Positions 1-9,010 of a stretch of DNA of 64,000 nt are shown piece after piece. The DNA comes from Ideonella sp. (lineage in GTDB: Bacteria > Pseudomonadota > Gammaproteobacteria > Burkholderiales > Burkholderiaceae_C), in the NCBI GenBank assembly GCA_016721465.1, contig JADKIA010000028.1, positions 372,001-436,000 of the forward strand, given 5' to 3'. Within the stretch, counting starts at the first letter, position 1, and each line of letters begins with the position of its first letter. A program made the position numbers and the translations under genes. A model generated the notes under the pieces. The model saw only the letters and a list, made by a program, of their open reading frames with translations. It did no database searches and had not been told where the DNA came from.

Positions 1-255
1 AGCCGCCGCGAGATGGCCAGCCATCTGGGCGTCGCGCATGAAACGGTGAGCCGGGGCTTCCGCGTGCTGGCGAATGCGGCCCTCGTGAAGGTCTGCAACC
101 GGGAGGTCGAGATCCTGGACATGGACGGGCTCAAGGCCTTTTCGTGCAGCACGCGCCGGCCCATCGACGAGGATGCCGCGGCGAGCGCGGGCCATTCGCA
201 GCATGCGGCGCTGTGGTCGGGCGCACCGGCGACCAGGCACGCCGAGGCGGCCTGA
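1..255 (+). CDS. Crp/Fnr-family transcriptional regulator, C-terminal fragment
   Basis: The reading frame is open from base 1, so the gene begins upstream of the window and only the last 84 codons are present. The visible part is a winged helix-turn-helix: the stretch SRREMASHLGVAHETVSRGF matches the recognition helix region of Fnr-type regulators (typically SRxxIGxxLGLxxETVSR), followed by the wing with NREVEILDMDGL. The sensor/cyclic-nucleotide-like domain is off the window, so whether it carries Fnr-type iron-sulfur cysteines cannot be seen. The Ala/Arg-rich tail after residue 50 is not typical. It converges on the sensor kinase gene that follows. Confidence 0.85.
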   Translation, partial: SRREMASHLGVAHETVSRGFRVLANAALVKVCNREVEILDMDGLKAFSCSTRRPIDEDAAASAGHSQHAALWSGAPATRHAEAA

Positions 256-312
256 ACCCCGCCGGCTCCGCAGCCGGTCTGCCCGCACAAGGCGCCGTCG
301 CGCTGCGCATGC

Positions 313-3300
313 TCAAGCCAATGCCTCGCCGGGCTGCGCTGGATCGATCCAGGCACCGAGCTTGAAGTGGTTCACCAGGATGTTGCCGCCGAGCATCGGC
401 GCGGCATGCATGCGGAACCAGCGGCGTTCGTTGGGCGAGTGGCACGGGTAGGTGATCTCGAACACCGCCTGGCGACCATCGAGCAAGTCCTGCAGTCCTT
501 GCAGAACCTGCTGGGCCAACGCATCGTTCGGCGCGCTTCTGCGACACACCTCGAGGTAGCTCACGCCGGGGCCGCAGGCGGCGTCGCCCGGGTCGCCATT
601 GCGTTCGGCGAATTCGCGCCACGCCCGGTTGACGAGCACGATGACGCCCTGCGGGTCGAGCAGTGCGACATTGCCTGCCAATGCGTCGATGATGCCCTGC
701 ATGGGCGCGCCGTTGCTGCCGATGCGGGCAGCGGGCGCGGCCTCGAGTGCGGCGTACCCGCCGATCCCGGGCGGCCGATCGATGGGTGGGGTGTCGCGCT
801 CGAGGGCGTCCATCCGTTCGTCGGGACGAGGCCCATCGCGGGTTTCGGGCAAGGCCGGCAGGTGGTTCGACACCGAGAGCAGCACCTGTACCGTCGTGCC
901 GATGCCGGGTTGGCTGTGGATGCGCAGGACCCCGCCGAGGGCACGCACGCGCTCGTGCATGCCGAGCAGACCGTAGGCTTCGGGCTTGCTGCCGGATTCC
1001 GACGGCAAGCCACGGCCGTTGTCGCTGATGCGCAGCAGGATGCGACCGTCCCGCGCGCTGGCCAGGCGGATGCGCACCGCACTCGCGTGGGCGTGCTTGA
1101 GGACGTTGTTGAGCGCCTCCTGCGTGACGCGGAACAAGCAGGTTGCGGCGGCGGGCGATGCCATCAATTCGTCGCTGGCAGGGCCTTGCGTCTCGAGATG
1201 ACAAGCGATGCCGGTGCGCTTGCTGAAACCCGTCGCCAGCATCTCGAGGGCCGGCGCCAGGCCCAGGTCTTCGAGCATCTGCGGACGCAGGTCGTCGACG
1301 ATGCGGCGTGTCGAGACCAGGGCCGCCGTGGTCAGCCCGTCGGCTTCGTCCAGCAAGGGCGTCAGGCCCGCCGGATCGTCGGCCAGTCGGTCATGCATCA
1401 CCCCCAGGTCGATCTTGATCGCCGCCAGGGTCTGCTGCAGATCGTCGTGCAGTTCGCGCGCAATGCGCTTGCGCTCGTGCTCCTGCACCCGGTCTTGCGC
1501 GGCGAACAGCCGCCGCAGGTCGGCGTGCGACTGCGCCAGCGCCAGCTGCGCCTGCCGCAGTTCGGTCACGTCGTGCATGACCACGACGATGGAGGTCTCC
1601 TCGCGGTTGTCGATCATGGACTCGACCGATTCCACGCGCCGGGTCGTGCCGTCGGCGCGCAGGATCGTCACTTCGGCCGCTGGGGCAAGCGTCACGCCGC
1701 TGCGCAACGCCGCGATGCGGGCCTTGACCCGCGCATGCGATTCGGGGTGGATCAATTCCAGCGGACGCCGCCCGAGCAGGGTCGCCTCGTCGCTGCCGAA
1801 CAGGCGCTGGGCCGCCTCGTTGACCAGGCTGATCCGATCGCCGCTGTCCACGAACACCGCTTCCGGCAGCAGCATCAGCAGGCGACGCAGGCGCGCTTCG
1901 CTGTCGCGCAACGAGGCCGCCTGCAACTGGCGCTCGCTGATGTCGCGCAGGATCACCGTGTACAGCGGTTTGCCGTCGACACGGTGCTGCGAAATCGACG
2001 CATCGACCGGGAACTCCTCGCCGTCGGCGCGCAGGGCCATCACGTCACGCAGGCGCCCCATCTGGCGCGCGCTGACCGCGGATTCACCGAAGGCGCGCAG
2101 ATCGAGCGCATGCTGTGCGCGGTGGCGCTCGGGCAGCAGGCGATGCAGCGGGGCACCGATCAAGGCATCGAGCGGGCAGTGGAACATCGCCGCCGCGGCC
2201 GGATTGGCCACCACGATGGATTGCGCAGCGTCGACGCTGAGGATTGCGTCGGTGGCGGAGTCGAAGATGCCTTGCAACCGGGCCTCGCTGCGCTGCAGTG
2301 CGAGTTCGGTCTGCTTGCGCGCGGTGATGTCCCGCATCGACGCGAACATCGCCGCCTGGCCGCCATAGACGATCGGCATGCCCTGGACCTCGACGTCGAT
2401 TGCCGCGCCGTCGACCCGGAAGAGCTTTTCTTCCATCCGGGGCACGGCGCGACCCTGGGCAACCGCCTCCTGCACCTGCGCCTTCACGATGGGATGAAAG
2501 TCCGGGTGAAGGAAGTCGAGGCTGGATTGGCCCACCAGGTCCTGCGCCGAGGTCGCGCCAAGCATGTCCACGCAGGCCTGGTTCACGAACAGCACCGTGT
2601 TGTCGCGGTGCACCGAGATGGCCTCGGGCGACCAATCGACCAAGGTGCGGTAGCGCTGCTCGCTTTCCTTCAAGGCGGCTTCGCCGCGGTCGCGGGCGTC
2701 GAGCATTTCGTTGAACTGCTCGGCGACCGTCGAGATTTCGACCGGGCCACCGGCTGCTGCCCGCGCGTCGAGGTCACCGCTGGCCACCGCCGCGGCAGTG
2801 CGCGACAGCGCGGCGATCGGCCGGACCAGGGCCGCACCCAGGCGCCAGGCCAGGGCCATCGCCAACAGCAGCAGGCCGAGTGCGATGGCGGCCGTGTGGT
2901 GCAGGGTGCTGCGGTAGTCGGCCAAGACCTCGGCTTCGGGAAGCGCGGCCGTAGCCCGCCAACGGCTGCCTGGGATGGCTGCAACGGCGATCAGGCGCCT
3001 CACACCGTCCTCGCCGGTCAGCGTCGTGACGCCATCGCCCAGGCCCTGCCATTCAGCCGTTGCGCGCCGCTCGGGCCGCGTGCCGATGAACGCGGGGGCA
3101 TCCACCGAGCGCAGCAGGGTGGCACCCTGGCTGTCGATGACGGTGGTGAGGGCGTGCTTCGGTGTCGATGTCAGCAGTTGCTGGCCCAGGCCCAGCAGGT
3201 CAACGGGCAGGGCCAGCAGGCCTAGGGGGTTGCCCGCCTCGTTGCGGATCGGGTGCGACAACACCGTCGTCCAGCGCCCACTGCCGCGGCGGACGATGGC

Positions 3301-3753
3301 ATCGCCGGCGGCAAAGCCCTGGCTGTTCAGGCCGGCCGCGAACCAGGGCGATTGCGCTGGATCCAGCCGCTCGATCGGGTCGGGAACGCCGGTGCAGACG
3401 ATGTTGCCCTGTCGGTCGCGCAGGCTGAGCCCGACGTAGTCCGGCTCGAGCCGGCTGAACTCGGCGAAGATCGGGTCACAGCGCCTGGGGTCCATGGCCC
3501 TGACCAGCGGCCGCTCCGCCAGGCGCTCGAGCATGCCCTGCGAGTGACGCAAGAAGCGCGCGACATCCGCCGCCGCCGTGTTGGCCAGAATCCGCACCCG
3601 GGCATCAGCGGCCTCGCGCATCTGGTGCAGGTCGTCCAGCAGCAGCCAGGCCAACGTGGCTGCAAGCGGAAGCACGATCGCCAGCACCAGCAGGTTCAAC
3701 CGGGTGCGGATCGACCATCGTTCAAACCAGGAGGGCATGCAGACCTTCGCCAT
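313..3753 (-). CDS. Multi-PAS sensor histidine kinase (HisKA_3 type) with C-terminal PAS
   Basis: An 1146-residue membrane sensor kinase. TM1 is about residues 19-40, followed by a periplasmic dCache-like region (about 41-285), TM2 (287-308), HAMP (308-360) and three PAS modules (about 365-480, 490-608, 617-735). The dimerisation/phosphoacceptor helix follows, with the NarL-partner motif RKRIARELHDD (His769), and then a HATPase_c domain (N-box near 882, DNGRGLP near 911). After the ATPase there is an acidic/proline linker and a fourth PAS-like domain (about 1018-1140). HisKA_3 kinases normally signal to LuxR/NarL-type response regulators, but none is adjacent, so it is an orphan here. The start is either 3753 or the internal Met at 3738. 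Ligand unknown. Confidence 0.9.
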   Translation of the reverse strand: MAKVCMPSWFERWSIRTRLNLLVLAIVLPLAATLAWLLLDDLHQMREAADARVRILANTAAADVARFLRHSQGMLERLAERPLVRAMDPRRCDPIFAEFSRLEPDYVGLSLRDRQGNIVCTGVPDPIERLDPAQSPWFAAGLNSQGFAAGDAIVRRGSGRWTTVLSHPIRNEAGNPLGLLALPVDLLGLGQQLLTSTPKHALTTVIDSQGATLLRSVDAPAFIGTRPERRATAEWQGLGDGVTTLTGEDGVRRLIAVAAIPGSRWRATAALPEAEVLADYRSTLHHTAAIALGLLLLAMALAWRLGAALVRPIAALSRTAAAVASGDLDARAAAGGPVEISTVAEQFNEMLDARDRGEAALKESEQRYRTLVDWSPEAISVHRDNTVLFVNQACVDMLGATSAQDLVGQSSLDFLHPDFHPIVKAQVQEAVAQGRAVPRMEEKLFRVDGAAIDVEVQGMPIVYGGQAAMFASMRDITARKQTELALQRSEARLQGIFDSATDAILSVDAAQSIVVANPAAAAMFHCPLDALIGAPLHRLLPERHRAQHALDLRAFGESAVSARQMGRLRDVMALRADGEEFPVDASISQHRVDGKPLYTVILRDISERQLQAASLRDSEARLRRLLMLLPEAVFVDSGDRISLVNEAAQRLFGSDEATLLGRRPLELIHPESHARVKARIAALRSGVTLAPAAEVTILRADGTTRRVESVESMIDNREETSIVVVMHDVTELRQAQLALAQSHADLRRLFAAQDRVQEHERKRIARELHDDLQQTLAAIKIDLGVMHDRLADDPAGLTPLLDEADGLTTAALVSTRRIVDDLRPQMLEDLGLAPALEMLATGFSKRTGIACHLETQGPASDELMASPAAATCLFRVTQEALNNVLKHAHASAVRIRLASARDGRILLRISDNGRGLPSESGSKPEAYGLLGMHERVRALGGVLRIHSQPGIGTTVQVLLSVSNHLPALPETRDGPRPDERMDALERDTPPIDRPPGIGGYAALEAAPAARIGSNGAPMQGIIDALAGNVALLDPQGVIVLVNRAWREFAERNGDPGDAACGPGVSYLEVCRRSAPNDALAQQVLQGLQDLLDGRQAVFEITYPCHSPNERRWFRMHAAPMLGGNILVNHFKLGAWIDPAQPGEALA

Positions 3754-3899
3754 GGGCAGCCCGGCGATCGTCTCACGCGTGAGTTCAGTGGCGCTGCTTC
3801 AAGTCAACGCAGGTGTGCATGAAGCGACGCGCTTCGGCGTGCGGGATCGCTGCCGCCCCGGCAGGCCGCTGAGGCAACTGCGCCGGCGTGGTTGAGGCG

Positions 3900-4148
3900 T
3901 CAGTGGGCCACCGGTGGCGCCGACTTCGCGTCGACTTCGGCTTCGGCACGCAGCCAGTCATCCAACTCGTGCCCGTCCTCGCAGCCCCGCGCCTCGTAGA
4001 GTGCGAACGCGGTCATTCGGATCAGTTCGAGGCGCGAGGGCGAGGCTTCGGCGGCGGCCGAATCGCCGGGCTGCGGCGTGGGCTCTGGACGGGTCTTGCG
4101 CGTGGGGCGCTGACGGGCGTTGGCGGTGGCGGACGGTGTGGTGCGCAT
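3900..4148 (-). CDS. Small DUF2934-domain protein
   Basis: 82 residues. The N-terminal 38 residues are low-complexity (Arg, Pro, Thr, Ala). Residues about 41-72 match DUF2934, with the core FALYEARGCEDGHELDDWL and a following AE pair; this short domain is usually written AYxLWExRGxxxGxxxxDWxxAE. DUF2934 proteins are small, cytosolic and of unknown function. A purine-rich GAAGGAGATGACCC lies directly upstream of the ATG (reverse strand), a good Shine-Dalgarno. It is a single gene between the sensor kinase and phaR. Confidence 0.75.
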   Translation of the reverse strand: MRTTPSATANARQRPTRKTRPEPTPQPGDSAAAEASPSRLELIRMTAFALYEARGCEDGHELDDWLRAEAEVDAKSAPPVAH

Positions 4149-4374
4149 GGGTCATCTCCTTCGGTGGGCGTCCGAGCCGCCGTGCCTTCGGCACTTCAGG
4201 CTCGAGTGCGAAGGCTAGGGGCTCGGTGCGGGCCGCCGTTGAGCATGCTCAAGTCGCCGTGGTATCGCCGCTGCTTCGATTGGTACCAAAGGTAATGCCG
4301 GGTGCTTGGCTGGGCAGGCGGGGTAAGCACCGCCCGGCGCCGACCGCGACGCTGCCTAAAATCGGTGCACACCC
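4149..4374. other. Intergenic region between DUF2934 gene and phaR
   Basis: A 226-bp divergent spacer between the minus-strand DUF2934 gene and phaR. It should carry promoters for both genes. I see no coding potential, and no repeat or operator that I could assign with confidence. Confidence 0.4.
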
Positions 4375-4968
4375 ATGGAGCATGCACCGATGTCACCCAC
4401 CCGCCGCAGCAGCGCCAAGAGCGCCTCCGTTGGGGCCGCCGAAGCCGGCCCGCGCATTCTCAAGAAGTATCCCAACCGCCGGCTCTACGACACCCGCACC
4501 AGCAGCTACATCACCTTGGCCGACGTGAAGCAGATGGTGCTGGACGGCGAGGCCTTCGAGGTGCGCGACGCCAAGGAGGGTGGCGACCTCACCCGCAGCA
4601 TCCTGCTGCAGATCATCCTGGAAGAGGAGACCGGCAGCGTGCCGATGTTCAGCACCCAGGCCCTGGCGCAGATCATCCGCTTCTATGGCCACGCCCTGCA
4701 GGGCGTGATGGGCACCTACCTGGACAAGAACCTGCAGACCTTCACCGACCTGCAGGCGCGCTTTGCCGACCAGGGCAAGGCCCTGTACGACCCCAAGGCC
4801 TTCACGCCCGAGGTCTGGGCGCAGATGATGAGCGGGCAGGCGCCGCTGATGCAGGGGCTGATGGGCACCTACCTGGACCAGAGCAAGAACCTGTTCGTGC
4901 AGATGCAGGAGCAGATGCAGAAGGGCGTGCTGTTCCCGGGCATGCCGGGCTTCACCGCCAAGCGCTGA
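4375..4968 (+). CDS. phaR: Polyhydroxyalkanoate synthesis repressor PhaR
   Basis: 197 residues. The N-terminal PHB/PHA accumulation DNA-binding domain is unmistakable: ILKKYPNRRLYDTRTSSYI followed by TLADVKQMV (residues about 24-55). A helical C-terminal part (about 75-185) has repeated GTYLDxxxxxF motifs, which in this family mediate granule/PHB binding. PhaR represses phasin and PHA genes and is released when it binds nascent polyhydroxybutyrate. No other pha gene is in the window, so it is unlinked from phaCAB. Starts at 4375 and 4390 are both possible; the second Met (MSPTRRSS) is the more usual family start. Confidence 0.93.
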   Translation: MEHAPMSPTRRSSAKSASVGAAEAGPRILKKYPNRRLYDTRTSSYITLADVKQMVLDGEAFEVRDAKEGGDLTRSILLQIILEEETGSVPMFSTQALAQIIRFYGHALQGVMGTYLDKNLQTFTDLQARFADQGKALYDPKAFTPEVWAQMMSGQAPLMQGLMGTYLDQSKNLFVQMQEQMQKGVLFPGMPGFTAKR

Positions 4969-4999
4969 CTTCGCGCGGCGGCCGGGCTCGCAAGGCCTT

Positions 5000-6442
5000 G
5001 TGGAAGCGGCCAGGAAGCCGGCATCGCCGGTCGCGGACAATGCCGAGATGCACCACACCCCCTCCACCACGAAGCCGCCCAAGGTGGGCTTCGTCTCGCT
5101 CGGCTGCCCCAAGGCACTGACCGATTCCGAACTCATCCTCACGCAGCTCAACGCCGAGGGCTACGAGACCAGCAAGACCTTTGCCGGCGCCGATCTGGTG
5201 ATCGTCAACACCTGCGGCTTCATCGACGATGCGGTGAAGGAAAGCCTGGACGCCATCGGCGAGGCGCTGGCCGAGAACGGCAGGGTCATCGTCACCGGTT
5301 GCCTGGGTGCACGCACGGGCAGCGACGGCGCCAGCAACATGGTGCGTCAGGTGCACCCCAAGGTGCTGGCCGTTACCGGCCCGCACGCCACGCAGGAGGT
5401 GATGGATGCGGTGCACCTGCATGCGCCCAAGCCGCACGATCCGTTCGTGGACCTGGTGCCCGCGGGTGTGTCCAAGATCGGCATCAAGCTCACCCCGAAG
5501 CACTATGCCTACCTCAAGATCAGCGAGGGCTGCAACCACCGCTGCACCTTCTGCATCATCCCCAGCATGCGCGGCGACCTGGTGTCGCGCCCGGTGGGCG
5601 ATGTGCTGGCCGAGGCGAGGGCGTTGTTCGAGTCGGGCGTGAAGGAGTTGTTGGTGGTCAGCCAGGACACCAGCGCCTACGGTGTCGACGTGAAGTACCG
5701 CACCGGCTTCTTCGACGGCCGCCCGGTGAAGACGCGCATGGTCGATCTTTGTGAGCAACTGGCCGAGCTGGCCGGGCCGCATGGCGCCTGGGTGCGGCTG
5801 CACTATGTCTACCCGTACCCCCATGTGGACGAGGTGCTGCCCTTGATGGCGGCCGGCCGGGTGCTGCCTTACCTCGATGTGCCCTTCCAGCACTCGCACC
5901 CCGAGGTGCTCAAGCGCATGAAGCGCCCCGCCAGCGGCGAGCGCAACCTGGAGCGCCTGCTCAAGTGGCGCGAGGCCTGCCCCGAGCTGGTGATCCGCTC
6001 CACCTTCATCGCCGGCTTCCCCGGTGAGACCGAGAGTGAATTCCAGCACCTGCTCGATTTCGTGCGCGAGGCGCAGATCGATCGAGCCGGCTGCTTTGCC
6101 TATTCGCCAGTCGATGGCGCGGCGGCCAATTTGCTGCCCGACGCCGTGCCCGCCGAGCTGCGCGAAGAGCGCCGCGCCCGGTTCATGGCCGTGGCCGAAG
6201 GAGTTTCGGTGCAGCGCCTGCGGCGCCGCGTGGGCGCGACCATGCAGGTGCTGGTGGACCGCGCACCGGCGCTGGGCCGCAAGGGTGGCGTTGGTCGCAG
6301 CTACGCCGATGCGCCCGAGATCGACGGCACCGTGCGCCTGCTGCCGCCGGAAAAGGCCTCGAAGACGCTGAAGGTCGGCGAATTCACCCGCGCGCGCATC
6401 GTGTCCGCCGAAGGGCACGACCTGGTCGGGCAACCCATCTGA
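5000..6442 (+). CDS. rimO: Ribosomal protein S12 methylthiotransferase RimO
   Basis: Radical-SAM methylthiotransferase that adds a beta-methylthio group to an aspartate of ribosomal protein S12. In the 480-residue frame the N-terminal MTTase domain has the three cluster cysteines C36 (SLGCPKALTDSE), C72 (VNTCGFID) and C101 (TGCLGAR). The radical-SAM motif is C178-x3-C182-x2-C185 (CNHRCTFCIIPS), and a TRAM domain closes the protein. The annotated GTG at 5000 gives a longer N-terminus; the ATG at 5048 (MHHTPSTTKPPKVGF) gives a length closer to the family norm and is equally plausible. It stands alone, 31 bp downstream of phaR. Confidence 0.95.
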   Translation: MEAARKPASPVADNAEMHHTPSTTKPPKVGFVSLGCPKALTDSELILTQLNAEGYETSKTFAGADLVIVNTCGFIDDAVKESLDAIGEALAENGRVIVTGCLGARTGSDGASNMVRQVHPKVLAVTGPHATQEVMDAVHLHAPKPHDPFVDLVPAGVSKIGIKLTPKHYAYLKISEGCNHRCTFCIIPSMRGDLVSRPVGDVLAEARALFESGVKELLVVSQDTSAYGVDVKYRTGFFDGRPVKTRMVDLCEQLAELAGPHGAWVRLHYVYPYPHVDEVLPLMAAGRVLPYLDVPFQHSHPEVLKRMKRPASGERNLERLLKWREACPELVIRSTFIAGFPGETESEFQHLLDFVREAQIDRAGCFAYSPVDGAAANLLPDAVPAELREERRARFMAVAEGVSVQRLRRRVGATMQVLVDRAPALGRKGGVGRSYADAPEIDGTVRLLPPEKASKTLKVGEFTRARIVSAEGHDLVGQPI

Positions 6443-6468
6443 AACCCAACGCTTGAATTGAACGAAAC

Positions 6469-7641
6469 ATGTCCAGCCATCAGGATCTGATCACCGGCCT
6501 CATCCACCACCCCTACCAGCCGCCCGACAGCTGGGACGCCGTGCCGCCCGGGGTGTTCAAGGCCTCCACGGTGATCTTCCCCAGCGTGGCGGCGTTGCGC
6601 AGCCGCGTCTACAGCGCCAAGACGGGCTACACCTACGGCCTGCGCGGCACGCCCACCACCTTCCTGCTCGAAGAACGCCTGGCCACGCTGGAGGGCGGCA
6701 CGCACTGCATCCTGTCGCCCAGCGGCCTGGCCGGCGTGATGACGGTGAACCTGGGGCTGCTCAAGTCGGGCGACGAGGTGCTGCTGCCCAGCAACGTGTA
6801 CGGCCCGTCGTCGGACATGGCCGCCAGCGTTCTTGCCGGTTGGGGCATCACGCACCAGCTCTACGACCCGATGAACCCCGCCGATCTGGCGGCCCGCATC
6901 AGCGCACGCACCAGGCTCGTGTGGGTGGAGGCGCCTGGCTCGGTGACCATGGAGTTCCCGGACCTCACCGGCCTGATCGCCGCCGCCCGGGCCAAGGGCG
7001 TGCTGGTGGCGCTGGACAACACCTGGGGTGCCGGACTGGCCTTCCGGCCCTTTGATCTGGGCGTGGACATCTCCATGCACGCGCTCACCAAGTACCCGTC
7101 CGGTGGCGCCGACGTGCTGATGGGCGCGGTGATCACCCGCGACGAGGCCCTGCACCTGCGCATGCTCAAGGTGCACGGTCAACTGGGGCTGGGCGTGGCG
7201 GCCAACGACGCCGAATTCATCCTGCGCGCGCTGCCCAGCATGCCGCTGCGCTATCACGCCCACGACGCGTCCGCACGCGAGTTGGCGGCGTTCCTGGGCC
7301 GGCAGGCGGTGGTCAAGCAGGTGCTGCACCCCGCGCTGCCGGGCTCACCGGGCCACGCGCACTGGGCCGCTACCTGCACGGCCGCCGCCGGGCTGTTCTC
7401 GGTGATGCTCGATCCGGCCCTGCCGGGTACCAAGGTGGACGCCTTCGTGGACGCGCTGCGCCTGTTCAAGATCGGCTACTCGTGGGGCGGCCCGGTGAGC
7501 CTGGTGGTGCCCTACGACCTGAATGCCATGCGCACCGACCGCTCGGCCCTGCCGGGCCACCTGGTGCGCTTCTCGATCGGGCTGGAGGCCGTGGCCGACC
7601 TGCAGGCGGACCTGGCCCAGGCCTTGGTGGCTTTGGCTTGA
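6469..7641 (+). CDS. metC: Cystathionine beta-lyase (Cys/Met metabolism PLP enzyme)
   Basis: 390 residues, fold-type I PLP enzyme. YGLRGTPTT (about 56-64) and SPSGLAG (about 83-89) contribute to the phosphate site. LVALDNTWGAG (about 179-189) holds the PLP-ring aspartate, and Lys208 in HALTKYPSGG is the Schiff-base lysine. MetC cleaves cystathionine to homocysteine, pyruvate and ammonia in methionine synthesis. The conserved tail SWGGPVSLV fits MetC rather than MetB or MetY, although substrate assignment within this family from sequence alone is not certain. The gene follows rimO by 26 bp and may be co-transcribed. Confidence 0.88.
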   Translation: MSSHQDLITGLIHHPYQPPDSWDAVPPGVFKASTVIFPSVAALRSRVYSAKTGYTYGLRGTPTTFLLEERLATLEGGTHCILSPSGLAGVMTVNLGLLKSGDEVLLPSNVYGPSSDMAASVLAGWGITHQLYDPMNPADLAARISARTRLVWVEAPGSVTMEFPDLTGLIAAARAKGVLVALDNTWGAGLAFRPFDLGVDISMHALTKYPSGGADVLMGAVITRDEALHLRMLKVHGQLGLGVAANDAEFILRALPSMPLRYHAHDASARELAAFLGRQAVVKQVLHPALPGSPGHAHWAATCTAAAGLFSVMLDPALPGTKVDAFVDALRLFKIGYSWGGPVSLVVPYDLNAMRTDRSALPGHLVRFSIGLEAVADLQADLAQALVALA

Positions 7642-7675
7642 GTGCGGCCGTGCACGCCGTCCGGGCGCGCTCGAT

Positions 7676-9010
7676 TCAACCCAGGCGGGCCCGCAACTCG
7701 TCCAGCACCAAGGGGTCGCGGAAGTAGTTGGTGTGGTGGGTGGTGGCGCTCAGACCCAGGTCCTTGAACGGAATGGCCGTGCGCTTGCCGGGCCGGGTGT
7801 CGCCCAGCCGGGACATCGAGGCCAGGTCCACCACCAGGTCGTTGGGCCCATCGAACACCAGGTCGGCGGCCGCGAACTTGGCCTGGTCGCCCAGGTGCGT
7901 GAAGCGTCGCCACACCTTCCAGGCCGGCTCGTTCGCTTCGAGTGGGCGGAAGGTCACGCCGATGCCGGACATGTCGAAGCGCCGGGTCACCCAGTCGTCG
8001 GCGAACAGTTGCTTGAGGTCCAGGTTGTCCTGATTGTGCTGCTGGGTGGCCAGGCCGGGCACCAGCGTCACCGCCGCGTCGATGATCGGCAGGCCGCTGC
8101 CCAGGCGCAGGCCCTTGCCCAGGATCTTGGCCAGGCCGGCCACTCCGGCTGCGAAGGGCACCACCGTCGACGCCGCCTTGCTGGCCTGCGCGACCATGTC
8201 GGCGTAGTTGGCCAGCATGTCCAGCGCGGCGCGCAGGCGGTCGGGCGTGGCCAGGCTGGTGCCCACCAGCGGCGCGCCCACGCACACCACCCGTTCGATC
8301 GGCACCGGCACCAGGCGCAGCAACCACGACACCACCAGGCCGCCCCGGCTGTGGCACACCACGTCGATGGGGCCGGCCACGCGCTGCAGGGCGCGCGCCA
8401 GATCAATGGCGTTGGACCAGGCCCCCACCGACAGCGTGGCGTGGTTGAAGGCCAGGATGGACGCGTATTTCGATTGCCATTCGCGCAGCAGATCCTGTCC
8501 CGGCGGCGTGGCGCCGAGTTCATCCGCGAACATCGATGACCGGCTGAAGGTGCCGTGCACGAGCAGCAACACGCGGCCGCGCACGGCGGGCCGTGGTTCG
8601 TCCACCCACTGGCCTCCCGCCGTGGGGCCGGGCCGCCATTGCTTCATGCCCTGGCCCGGGGTGAGGTACTCGTCCAGGTCCAGCAGCTTGGCGGTGACCG
8701 CGTTGCGGCCCAGCTCGTTGAAGCGGAAGGTCTCCACCACGTTCTGCTCGTGCAAGGGATAGGCGCGGTAGGCGCGGCGGCTGCTCACCTGCACCGGGCG
8801 GGGCGCCTGGTACACCCAGCGCAGCAGCCCGTCGTCGTCGCGCATCAGCGAGACGCTGGCGCGGCCATCGGACTCGTCTGCGCTGTAGGCACGCCTGCGG
8901 CGGCGGCCGATGGGCACCGGGGGCGCTGGGCTGGACGGTTCGTTGAGCTGCAGCCTGGGGTCGCGCGCGATGCGTGCCCACACGGCGCTGTGGCTGGGCC
9001 GGGACGTCAT
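7676..9010 (-). CDS. Alpha/beta-hydrolase (esterase/lipase-like), last gene of the MoxR-CHAT operon
   Basis: 444 residues. The N-terminal about 140 residues are not recognisable; Arg-rich residues 36-41 precede a region that resembles no enzyme I know. The hydrolase core starts at about 145 with RVLLLVHGTFS (oxyanion HG at 152-153). It has a nucleophile elbow CHSRGG with Ser221, and helices rich in small residues follow (about 225-320). The C-terminal TTHHTNYFRDPLVLDEL probably carries the catalytic His. Its ATG overlaps the TGA of the preceding CHAT-like gene by 4 bp (ATGA), so the two are translationally coupled. In this context it may be an effector or processing enzyme of the operon; its substrate is unknown and no signal peptide is visible. 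Confidence 0.75.
   Translation of the reverse strand: MTSRPSHSAVWARIARDPRLQLNEPSSPAPPVPIGRRRRRAYSADESDGRASVSLMRDDDGLLRWVYQAPRPVQVSSRRAYRAYPLHEQNVVETFRFNELGRNAVTAKLLDLDEYLTPGQGMKQWRPGPTAGGQWVDEPRPAVRGRVLLLVHGTFSRSSMFADELGATPPGQDLLREWQSKYASILAFNHATLSVGAWSNAIDLARALQRVAGPIDVVCHSRGGLVVSWLLRLVPVPIERVVCVGAPLVGTSLATPDRLRAALDMLANYADMVAQASKAASTVVPFAAGVAGLAKILGKGLRLGSGLPIIDAAVTLVPGLATQQHNQDNLDLKQLFADDWVTRRFDMSGIGVTFRPLEANEPAWKVWRRFTHLGDQAKFAAADLVFDGPNDLVVDLASMSRLGDTRPGKRTAIPFKDLGLSATTHHTNYFRDPLVLDELRARLG

Noticed and set aside
367..3225. 952-codon plus-strand ORF opposite the sensor kinase, and other long antisense ORFs (8974-11652, 28227-29498, 21067-22725)
   Set aside because: They are mirror frames of strongly supported genes in GC-rich DNA, with Arg/Gly/His/Gln-rich translations and no domain.
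4149..4374. Riboswitch or small RNA before phaR
   Set aside because: I see no recognisable aptamer or terminator pair; GC-rich sequence alone does not support a call.
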